From Rhodospirillales bacterium (GTDB taxonomy: Bacteria > Pseudomonadota > Alphaproteobacteria > BOG-932 > Roseiterribacteraceae): 39,223 bases of DNA. This document shows positions 15,141-22,601 of the stretch, in pieces (positions within the stretch are counted from its first letter, which is position 1; each line of letters starts with the position of its first letter). Under the pieces are notes generated by a model. It was given only the letters and a program-made list of their open reading frames with translations. It did no database searches and had not been told where the DNA came from. Position numbers and translations under genes: made by a program. The stretch covers positions 1 through 39,223 of the forward strand of contig JAQGIF010000171.1 of NCBI GenBank assembly GCA_028291345.1. Direction: 5' to 3'.

Positions 15141-17267
15141 ATGGCCCGGTTCAAGCATCTGCTGTCGCCGGGGCGCATCGGCTCGCTCCAGCTTCGCAAC
15201 CGCATCTTCATGACCCCGATGGGGTCGAACTTGGCGGACGAGGACGGGATCACGGGCGAGCGTATCCGGACCTATTACACCGAACGAGCCAAGGGGGGCG
15301 CAGCGCTGATCACCATGGGGTCGGTCTCAATCGGCTACCGAGAGGGCTCGAGCAACTGGCGGCAGGAAGCAATCTCCGACGACCGCCACATTCCCGGCAT
15401 CCGCGCGCTGGCGGATTCGGTCCATGCGCATGGCGCGAAACTGTGCGTCCAGCTGCACCATGCCGGGCTGGTGGCGATGAACGACATGTTGGACGGGCGC
15501 CCGCTCGCCACGCCGTCCATTCCGCCGGCCGGTAAGTCCGGCGACATGATGGACGCGTTCCTGGAAGACGAGTTCCACATTTTTACCGCCCCCCACGCGA
15601 AGATGGGCGCGATCAAGCATCAGGTCCTGACCGCGCAGGAGATCGAACGGCTGGTGCAGATGTACGCCGCGGCGGCGGAGCGGGCGAAGCGCGCCGGGGT
15701 AGACGCGGTCGAGATCCATGCCGGCCACGGCTATATCATCTCGTCCTTCCTGTCCCCCTATTCCAACCGACGCACCGACGAATATGGCGGATCGGTCGAG
15801 AATCGCGCCCGATTCCTGGTCGATATCGTAAAGGGCATCCGTGCCGCCGTAGGCGCCGATTTCCCGGTTTGGGCGCGAATCGATTCGGAGGAGTTCCTGG
15901 TTGACCAGGGCATCACGATCGGCGATTCCTGCAGAACGGCGCAGCTGGCCGAGGTGGCCGGACTGGATGCCATCAATGTCAGCGCCTATTCCGACATGGC
16001 GAACGGCATCGGCCATTCCGTCGCGCACGCAACCCACATTCCTGGCAAGTTCGTGCCCAATGCCACGGCGATTAAACGCGCGGTCGGCATCCCAGTGATC
16101 ACCGCCGGCCGGATCGAACTGGATCAGGCCGATCGTTACATCGCCGAGGGCCGTTTCGATTTCCTCGCCCTGGGACGCAAGCTGCTTGCCGATCCGGATC
16201 TGGCCCGGAAACTGGCGGACGGCCGGGAGGACGACATTCGCCCATGCATCTATTGTTACACCTGCATCAGCCAGATCTATTTCGGCCGCCATGTCCGCTG
16301 CGCGGTCAATCCCGAGGCAGGCTTCGAGCGCGAGCGGGAAATCCGCCCTGCGGAAACGAAGAAACGGATCGTCGTCATTGGCGGCGGCCCGGCCGGCATG
16401 GAGGCGGCGCGCCGTCTGTCGCTCAAGGGCCATTCGGTCATGCTGGTCGAGCAATCGGACCGGCTCGGCGGGACGGCGCAATTCGCATCCATCGCCTACG
16501 AGCCGAACCAGGGAATCGTTGATTGGCTGAAGCGCCAGCTCGCCCAGTCGAACGTCACGGTCAAATTGCGGACCCTCGCAACACCCGAACTGATGTGCTC
16601 GCTTAAGCCGGACGAGGTCGTCGTGGCGACCGGCGCCGTGCGCACGATGCCGGACATTCCGGGTTCAGACCGGCCGAACGTGTTCAGTGGCGACGAGATG
16701 CGCAAGCTGGTGCTGGGGCAGGATCTGGATTCGCTGGCGAACAAGGTGGATCGGCAGACGCGATGGGCGCTCGCAGCCGCCGCTATGAGCGGCGTAACCA
16801 AGGATCTCGCCCTGATCCGCTGGGCGAGCAAAAGCTGGATGCCGTTGGGCAAGCGCATCGTCATCATCGGTTCGGAGCTTGTGGCGCTGGAACTGGCGGA
16901 GTTCCTCGCCCATCGCGGGCGGACCGTGAGCGTGGTCGACGAAGTCGCCAAGTTCGGCGCCGGCATCCAGATCGTCCGCCGCTGGCGTGTGCTGCACGAG
17001 GCAAGAGAACTGGGCGTGGCGCTGCTGCCGCTGGCGCGGGATATCCGGATCGGCGAAGGGGTCGTGACATACGTCAATCCGCACGATCAGGTGCGCAGTA
17101 TTACGGCCGACCATGTGATCGTTGCCAAGGGCGCGCATGGCAATCTCGACCTGGCTGACTCTCTGAGGAGCGCGGGCTTCAGCGTCCATACAGCCGGCGA
17201 CTGCGACGGCGTCGGCTATATCGACGGCGCGATGAGTTCCGCGGCGGAAGTCGCGCAGGCGCTATAG
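15141..17267 (+). CDS. OYE/FadH-like FMN, 4Fe-4S, FAD oxidoreductase
   Basis: A 708-residue protein with the layout of 2,4-dienoyl-CoA reductase, trimethylamine dehydrogenase and BaiCD/BaiH-type enoate reductases. Residues 1-360 are an old-yellow-enzyme TIM barrel (LQLRNRIFMTPMGSN, then VEIHAGHGYIISSFLSPYSN). The 4Fe-4S cysteines lie at about 369-388 in PCIYCYTCIS with a fourth in VRCAVNP. The FAD Rossmann motif VVIGGGPAGMEAARRL is near 412. It would reduce or dehydrogenate an activated C=C bond, using NAD(P)H through FAD, the cluster and FMN. The second nucleotide-binding loop reads IIGSELVALELAEF and lacks most of the usual glycines. The ATG follows the upstream stop by 1 nt. In a steroid-like pathway this could act on an enone (inference). 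Confidence 0.92.
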   Translation: MARFKHLLSPGRIGSLQLRNRIFMTPMGSNLADEDGITGERIRTYYTERAKGGAALITMGSVSIGYREGSSNWRQEAISDDRHIPGIRALADSVHAHGAKLCVQLHHAGLVAMNDMLDGRPLATPSIPPAGKSGDMMDAFLEDEFHIFTAPHAKMGAIKHQVLTAQEIERLVQMYAAAAERAKRAGVDAVEIHAGHGYIISSFLSPYSNRRTDEYGGSVENRARFLVDIVKGIRAAVGADFPVWARIDSEEFLVDQGITIGDSCRTAQLAEVAGLDAINVSAYSDMANGIGHSVAHATHIPGKFVPNATAIKRAVGIPVITAGRIELDQADRYIAEGRFDFLALGRKLLADPDLARKLADGREDDIRPCIYCYTCISQIYFGRHVRCAVNPEAGFEREREIRPAETKKRIVVIGGGPAGMEAARRLSLKGHSVMLVEQSDRLGGTAQFASIAYEPNQGIVDWLKRQLAQSNVTVKLRTLATPELMCSLKPDEVVVATGAVRTMPDIPGSDRPNVFSGDEMRKLVLGQDLDSLANKVDRQTRWALAAAAMSGVTKDLALIRWASKSWMPLGKRIVIIGSELVALELAEFLAHRGRTVSVVDEVAKFGAGIQIVRRWRVLHEARELGVALLPLARDIRIGEGVVTYVNPHDQVRSITADHVIVAKGAHGNLDLADSLRSAGFSVHTAGDCDGVGYIDGAMSSAAEVAQAL

Positions 17268-17279
17268 GGGATCGGAAGA

Positions 17280-17705
17280 ATGGCGGATGATGAGGAAAGG
17301 ACCCAGCTCAAACGGCGGCTTTTCGACGAGATGGTGAGTGCGTTCGGCCGGAAGGAATTCGACCTGTTCGAAACCTATTTCATCGCCGATGCGGTGTTCG
17401 AATGGCCCTATTTGCCGGTTCCCGACTTTCCTCACACGATGGTCGGCGTTCACGCCTTCCGCTTGGCGACCGAGCGCGGCATGGCCGATTTCGACCCGTA
17501 CCGTCACCGCGTCACCCAGTTCTACGACATGGTGGACACGAACATGCTGATCGCCGAATACGAATCCGACACGGTCTATCATCCGACCGGCAAGCCATAT
17601 GCCAACAAGTATTTGGGGATCGTCCGGTTTACCGGCGACAAGATCAGCTACTGGAAGGAATACATCAATCCGATGCTGATCAAGGATGTGATGGGGATAC
17701 TATGA
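17280..17705 (+). CDS. SnoaL-like (NTF2-fold) protein
   Basis: A 141-residue single-domain SnoaL/NTF2-fold protein, with the usual N-terminal helix (LKRRLFDEMVSAFGRKEFD), a short acidic loop (FIADAVFEWPYLPVPDF) and C-terminal strands (YLGIVRFTGDKISYWKEYIN). Members include ketosteroid isomerase, polyketide cyclases and limonene-epoxide-hydrolase-like enzymes, so an acid/base isomerisation is a reasonable but unproven guess. It starts 12 bp after the flavoprotein gene. Its TGA overlaps the following aldo/keto reductase ATG (ATGA at 17702-17705), so the pair is translationally coupled. The partners suggest a role around a carbonyl intermediate. Confidence 0.85.
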   Translation: MADDEERTQLKRRLFDEMVSAFGRKEFDLFETYFIADAVFEWPYLPVPDFPHTMVGVHAFRLATERGMADFDPYRHRVTQFYDMVDTNMLIAEYESDTVYHPTGKPYANKYLGIVRFTGDKISYWKEYINPMLIKDVMGIL

Positions 17706-18745
17706 AACACCGATTGCTGGGGCGGACGGGCTTGCTTGTCTCCGAAATGTGCCTGGGTACGAACACGTTCGGCGGGGTCGGCAATCCCTATTGGGAGCCG
17801 CTGGGCGGCCTGGACCAGCAAGCTGCGACTGCGATGGTCGGCCGCGCCGTCGAGGCGGGGATCAATTTCTTCGACACCGCCGACATCTACGCCGCCGGGG
17901 AAGCGGAGGAGCGGCTGGGCCAGGCACTGAAGGACGTCGGCGCGAACCGCACGGATATGGTGGTGCTCACCAAGGCCGGCATGCGCATGGGGAGTGGCGT
18001 CAATGGGGTGGGCTCGTCGCGAGCGCATCTCCATTCGGCCCTCGATGCCAGCCTGAAACGCCTCGGCACCGACTATGTCGACGTGTTCATGCTCCATCAA
18101 TGGGACCAGCTGACCCCCATGGAGGAAACCATGCGGGCGTTGGACGACTTGGTGAAGGCGGGAAAGGTCCGCTATCTCGGCTGCTCGAACTTTGCCGCCT
18201 GGCAGGTGATGCTGGCGCTGGGCATTTCGGACCGGGAACGTCTGGCCCGGTTCGAAGTCGTCGAGGCCTACTACTCGATCGGCACGCGCGAGATCGAACG
18301 CGAATTGGTGCCGATGTTGCTACACCAGAATGTCGGCCTGACCATGTGGGGCGCACTGCTGGGCGGTGTGCTGACCGGCAAATACAAGCGCGGCGGCGAC
18401 CTACCTGGCGGCACGCGGTTTTCCGGCGGCATCTGGATGCCCTTCGAGCAGGAGCGCGTCTTCGATATCGTCGACGCCATGCAGCCGATCGCCCAGGCGC
18501 ATGGTGTTTCCGTAGCGCGCATCGCCCTTGCCTGGCTTCTCCATCAGCCCGCCGTCACGAGTATCGTGTTCGGTGCCCGAACGCTGACACAGCTGGAGGA
18601 CAATATCGCTGCCGCCGACATCCTCCTGTCGAGCGACGAACTCGTGGCTCTCGATAAGGTAAGCGCTCTTCCCTCCGAATACCCGACCTGGAAAATAGCC
18701 GAGGCCCTGGCTGATCGCCCGATGCCGGATCTCAGAGGCGGTTGA
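17702..18745 (+). CDS. aldo/keto reductase
   Basis: A 347-residue aldo/keto reductase with the opening MKHRLLGRTGLLVSEMCLG. The catalytic tetrad is visible: Asp in FDTAD, Tyr in the adjacent DIYAAG, Lys in VLTKAGM and His in VFMLHQWD. The C-terminal NADPH-binding segment is present (SIVFGARTLTQLEDNIAAAD). It belongs to the YajO/Gfo-like aldo/keto branch of long AKRs. It should reduce a ketone or aldehyde, or run in reverse, with NADPH. The start is the ATG at 17702 overlapping the SnoaL stop, with GGGGA about five bases upstream. A longer open reading from 17402 is only the open frame inside the previous gene. It is followed by the MFS gene after 7 bp. Confidence 0.93.
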   Translation: MKHRLLGRTGLLVSEMCLGTNTFGGVGNPYWEPLGGLDQQAATAMVGRAVEAGINFFDTADIYAAGEAEERLGQALKDVGANRTDMVVLTKAGMRMGSGVNGVGSSRAHLHSALDASLKRLGTDYVDVFMLHQWDQLTPMEETMRALDDLVKAGKVRYLGCSNFAAWQVMLALGISDRERLARFEVVEAYYSIGTREIERELVPMLLHQNVGLTMWGALLGGVLTGKYKRGGDLPGGTRFSGGIWMPFEQERVFDIVDAMQPIAQAHGVSVARIALAWLLHQPAVTSIVFGARTLTQLEDNIAAADILLSSDELVALDKVSALPSEYPTWKIAEALADRPMPDLRGG

Positions 18746-18752
18746 ACGGACG

Positions 18753-19904
18753 ATGAGGAACTTCCTTGGGCTGGTCGTCCTCCTGACCTGCGGCCAGTGC
18801 CTGGCCATCATATTTCAGGCGGTGGTTCCGGTCTTGCCGGGCATCTCCGAGTATTTCGGCGGCGGGTCGGCCGGCATATTCGCCGCCCAGATGATGATGA
18901 CGCTGCCGAGCATCGGGCTGATCTTCGGACCGCCGATAGCCGGCGTCTTCAGCCGGTACTTCGGCTCGCGCAACGTCCTCCTCGCCGCGCTGGGGTTATT
19001 CAGCGCATTGGGCCTAGCGGGCCTCGTCATCTCCGACCGAACGACATTGCTGGCCTCGCGGCTGGCGCTCGGCCTGGCTGGGGGCGGCATCGCGACGGGC
19101 GCGACGGCGCTTATCGGCGAACGCTGGGAGGGCGCGCAGCGCGCCCGCATGCTGGGACTCCATTCCGGCTTTTCATCGGCGTTCGGCCTCGTGTTCCTGC
19201 TGTTGTCCGGCTTAATCGCAGAAATGGGCAATTGGCGGACGCCGTTTGCGATCTACGGAATAGGTTTCATCTTTCTTGTCGCCGCCGCCTTATCGATCGA
19301 TTCTGCGCCCCTCGCCGGCATAGCCCGCACCGGCAGCCGGCGTGCGGACCTGAAGCCGCTATGGTGGCTGTATCTGGCGATCGTCGCGCTCTGGACGGTC
19401 GCCTGGATGACAAACGCGCAAACTTCGTTCCTCCTGACTGAGGACGGCATCACCGGCTCGGGCGTGCAGTCCCGGGTCATATCAGCGTCCCTCGCGACCA
19501 ACATGATCAGCGGTTGGAGCTATGGATGGATACGTACCCGGCTGGCGCCCTCGTCTATCCTTATGCTCTGTCTGGCAGCGATGAGCGCCGGCATCACCAC
19601 CATCGGCCTTTCCCACGGGCCAATGACGGTCGCGATCGGCTGCGGTTTGACCGGCGCTGCCGTTGGGGCACTCGGCCCCTATTTCTTCACCTTCATCAGT
19701 GAAACGGCGGCGCCGGAATCGCGCGGGCAGGCGATCGGCCTGGCCTATGCCTGCATGTTCGTGGGTGACTTCTTCAATCCGCTGGTGATGACGCCGCTCC
19801 ATGCCGCTTTGGGTATCCATAGCGCCTTCATCGCTGTCGGCGTCACGCTTACCGTCGTAACCGTCGCGTCGACAATGCTCCGGCTGAAACCGGCCAGGCT
19901 CTGA
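18753..19904 (+). CDS. MFS transporter
   Basis: A 383-residue major facilitator superfamily permease of the inner membrane, with about twelve hydrophobic segments starting at FLGLVVLLTCGQCLAIIFQA. Two halves are separated by a polar loop near residues 190-205 (AGIARTGSRRADLKP). The short loop SRYFGSRN between TM2 and TM3 is a typical MFS feature. As the last gene of the six-gene operon, 7 bp after the AKR, it would carry the substrate or an intermediate across the inner membrane, matching the outer-membrane receptors. Direction (import or export) is not readable. The ATG has only weak SD support and probably relies on coupling. Downstream, a convergent gene ends 114 bp away. Confidence 0.92.
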   Translation: MRNFLGLVVLLTCGQCLAIIFQAVVPVLPGISEYFGGGSAGIFAAQMMMTLPSIGLIFGPPIAGVFSRYFGSRNVLLAALGLFSALGLAGLVISDRTTLLASRLALGLAGGGIATGATALIGERWEGAQRARMLGLHSGFSSAFGLVFLLLSGLIAEMGNWRTPFAIYGIGFIFLVAAALSIDSAPLAGIARTGSRRADLKPLWWLYLAIVALWTVAWMTNAQTSFLLTEDGITGSGVQSRVISASLATNMISGWSYGWIRTRLAPSSILMLCLAAMSAGITTIGLSHGPMTVAIGCGLTGAAVGALGPYFFTFISETAAPESRGQAIGLAYACMFVGDFFNPLVMTPLHAALGIHSAFIAVGVTLTVVTVASTMLRLKPARL

Positions 19905-20018
19905 CGTCGAACGCTTTTGACGACATCGTCGTCCGTGCGGGTCGGCGGGATGTGCGCTCACCACCCGCTGGTCGGAAGACCCCGACACAGGAAGGTGGTG
20001 CTCCTGCTGGTATCCGCA

Positions 20019-21260
20019 TCACTGATCCAGCCACCGCCTGTCATAGTCCCGCGCCCGCTGGTCAAGTTGCCGGCGACGCCATTCCTGGTCGATTCTGGCG
20101 GGTCGGGTAGGCAGGTTGGCGAACAGATCGTCGATCGCAAGAACCTTGGCTTCAACAGCCGGGACTGTCCCGCCTGCCCTTTCGCCCTCGATCGCCGCCC
20201 AACGCAGGAAGATAAGACCCTCGGGCACGCCCTCAGGATCGATCCAGTTTCGGAACCCATGGTCGGCCACCGAAACGACGAACGTAAAGCTGCCGTCCGG
20301 ATTGGGTTCGGCCTGAAGGGAATTCAGGCTTGACATACGATGAACCGGATCGCGGGTGGTTCCCCAGATGGTCGTAACAGGGACGGTGAGGTACCCCGCA
20401 CCGCCCGGTTGAAGGCTCAAAACAAGTGCCTCGCCCTCTTCTAGCGCGAAATGGCCGATGGAATAGGCTTGTGTGACCAGCATTCCATATTCGGATCGGA
20501 TTAGCGGCTGTGGAAAGACGTTCGCCGGCTGCCTGAATGCCAACTCGTGCAACCGGATGGTCTCGAAGAAAAATCGATTGATCTTGGCGACTACCGATCG
20601 GATTTCCTCGGCTTCCGAGCGCGGTTGCGACGACGGGCCGCCGGTTCGCGCCACCGCCAGCCGGGTTGCGCGTTGATGCTTCCAATCGGCGATGGTGTCG
20701 CGGACAACCATGAAGCTTGCCCCCGCCCGTGTCTGGATATAGTTGGTGCGGCCGTCAGCCGGTTCAGGCGCGACAGTAATCGTGAATCTTCCGTCGGACG
20801 CTACTTCCAGCGTTTCCCCTGACACGTTGCCGACAGTGAACCAGTCGTCGCCGAGTAGCGAAAATTCAACCACCTGCGGACGATGCCCCACGACTTGGCC
20901 ACTCAATATATAGGTGGATGCGCCGTCCATCGGCACGATCCGATAGACGGTATCCGGGTTCTCGTCCAAGCCCTTCGGCGCCGGCGTTTGCTGGCCACCC
21001 ACATGTCTCGCCGGACGCTGCACTACCGTGACGCGCGGATATGCGGGGTCGTCATTTAGCCCGTTCATAATCCCGAAATAGGTCAGTTCATCCATCGCCG
21101 TCTTGAAGATCGCATGCGATTCCGGTGTTGCGTTCGGAAGGGACGCAATCAGCCGCTCTTCGCCATCCCGCCGCGCCCGTAGAATGGCCGGATGCGATAG
21201 CAGGCGGAGCGCCTTTGTCTCCAAGTCGTCTTGCAGTGCAAACATCATTGGTGATTCCAT
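20019..21260 (-). CDS. DUF1214-like domain protein
   Basis: A 413-residue protein whose central and C-terminal parts resemble DUF1214/DUF1254-type sequences: an ENPDTVYR segment near residue 100, a long beta-rich middle, and a FSYxI/Leu-rich strand region ending with WIDPEGVPEGLIFLRW near 350. These families have no settled function. No signal peptide or membrane segment is evident and I see no cofactor motif. It is the third gene of a leftward set after the molybdopterin oxidoreductase and the sulfotransferase, 61 bp after the latter. The end is convergent with the MFS gene. An accessory or ligand-handling role in the same pathway is the best guess; the family assignment is from pattern recognition. 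Confidence 0.7.
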   Translation of the reverse strand: MESPMMFALQDDLETKALRLLSHPAILRARRDGEERLIASLPNATPESHAIFKTAMDELTYFGIMNGLNDDPAYPRVTVVQRPARHVGGQQTPAPKGLDENPDTVYRIVPMDGASTYILSGQVVGHRPQVVEFSLLGDDWFTVGNVSGETLEVASDGRFTITVAPEPADGRTNYIQTRAGASFMVVRDTIADWKHQRATRLAVARTGGPSSQPRSEAEEIRSVVAKINRFFFETIRLHELAFRQPANVFPQPLIRSEYGMLVTQAYSIGHFALEEGEALVLSLQPGGAGYLTVPVTTIWGTTRDPVHRMSSLNSLQAEPNPDGSFTFVVSVADHGFRNWIDPEGVPEGLIFLRWAAIEGERAGGTVPAVEAKVLAIDDLFANLPTRPARIDQEWRRRQLDQRARDYDRRWLDQ

Positions 21261-21321
21261 AAGCCTGCGCTCCGTAATTCAGGGTTTTTAGAAATAGGCC
21301 GTATGCGTTCGCGCCGAACGG

Positions 21322-22596
21322 TCAATATTCGTTCGGGACCTTGAAATACTCCTGATAGCGCTTGTATCTCCGGCGTTCATCGGAGGCCACGGCTTCATCT
21401 TCGGCCGCGTTCTTGTACTGGTGCTTACCGTGAACGCCCTGCGGTTTGCTGGCCAGATAGGCCCGCATGCGCTCGAAGGCGGCCGGATTCACGTCAAGAC
21501 CGAGTTCACGGTAAGCGCGCTCGATGGCTTCCATCGGCGACTGCATGAATTCATGATAGCGCAAGTTGGTATAGGCGCCTGTCTTGATGGTGCCATTTTC
21601 GATCCATTGGATCACCTTGTCCCACATCTCGGCGCGATTATCGGCCAGAACCCATTCGGCGATCACATTGCCGCCCCAAGGGTCGTTGGTGCGCCAGTAA
21701 TAGATCGCCCCTTGGACGCTGACGATCGAATCGCCCGACGTAATCGGATCACGATGGGTGAAGATGAACTTGGCGTCCGGATAAAACTCGAGCAACTGCG
21801 GAAGACGCGGCAAATGCGTCGGGTTTTTTAAAAGCCAATGCGGCTTTTTGTATTTCCATTGGAGATATTTCAGCGTCTTTCTGTGCCAGGCGAAATGATG
21901 ACTGACATCCTGTTCGGCGAAATATTTTTCCCAGGATGGAATCTGGAACCCTAATGGCCAGACTTCGGAAAGGAAGGCCGGGTACGTGAATTCGATGTCC
22001 TCCACCGCCTGGTTTCCATCCCAGCCGTGCATTTTCTTCCATTCGGGGGAGATCGCGTAGACGAATTCGGCTATCCCCTGGGCTTTCGCGATTCTCGGGT
22101 CGCTGTCATAGGTCTCGGCGACGGGTGGCGGGGCGGGAAACAAAGCCTCCCATTTCCGGACTGATCGGAACTGCGGATCATAGGACATGACGTCCTGCAG
22201 AATGGTTGTTCCCGACCGGCCAAAACCGATGATGAAAACGGGCTCGTTAATGGTCTCCGCCTCAATCTCGGGATGTTTCTTGCAGGCGTCCACAATTTCA
22301 AGCCGCGCCTGGAGATACATGAGCATATCCGAGCGTGTGAGAATGCGGCCAATGAAGTGAAGCTTGGCCTCCTCCTCAATCAATCGGATCAACATTCGAA
22401 AATGTGGCTGCCAATTGTCATCGCCGAAATCGGAAAGGCCGGTATTGCGTGTCGCGTGGTCGAGTAGCGATTCTTCATCCAGCGGCACGATGCTCTTGAT
22501 ATCAAGGAGATCGCCTAGCGCAATGAAGCGGGCGACCCAATCCGGACGTTTTTCAGGCTCCCATACAGCTCGACGATCGAAAGACCCGCTTTCCAT
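21322..22596 (-). CDS. PAPS-type sulfotransferase
   Basis: A 424-residue sulfotransferase-family protein expected to transfer sulfate from PAPS to a hydroxyl. The 5'-phosphosulfate loop GFGRSGTT is at 124-131, and the 3'-phosphate binding strand/loop FIFTHRDP lies at about 277-284, followed by a Ser-containing TSGDSIVSV. HLPRLPQLLEFYPDAKF just precedes it. The length is larger than classical cytosolic enzymes but suits the bacterial Sulfotransfer_3-like group. GGGAAGGG precedes the ATG, which begins 5 bp after the molybdopterin oxidoreductase stop. Sulfation in a catabolic cluster is unexpected. It might mask a toxic phenol or alcohol, or the family member may have another role. No PAPS synthesis genes are here. 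Confidence 0.88.
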   Translation of the reverse strand: MESGSFDRRAVWEPEKRPDWVARFIALGDLLDIKSIVPLDEESLLDHATRNTGLSDFGDDNWQPHFRMLIRLIEEEAKLHFIGRILTRSDMLMYLQARLEIVDACKKHPEIEAETINEPVFIIGFGRSGTTILQDVMSYDPQFRSVRKWEALFPAPPPVAETYDSDPRIAKAQGIAEFVYAISPEWKKMHGWDGNQAVEDIEFTYPAFLSEVWPLGFQIPSWEKYFAEQDVSHHFAWHRKTLKYLQWKYKKPHWLLKNPTHLPRLPQLLEFYPDAKFIFTHRDPITSGDSIVSVQGAIYYWRTNDPWGGNVIAEWVLADNRAEMWDKVIQWIENGTIKTGAYTNLRYHEFMQSPMEAIERAYRELGLDVNPAAFERMRAYLASKPQGVHGKHQYKNAAEDEAVASDERRRYKRYQEYFKVPNEY

Positions 22597-22601
22597 GGAT
22601 T

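Noticed and set aside
15327-16481. Minus-strand 384-codon frame opposite the OYE-like gene
   Set aside because: Shadow frame in GC-rich sequence; the plus gene carries FMN, Fe-S and FAD motifs.
17749-18657. Second long plus frame in the aldo/keto reductase region
   Set aside because: Frame is Arg/Gly-rich and lacks a family; the reductase frame has the full catalytic tetrad.
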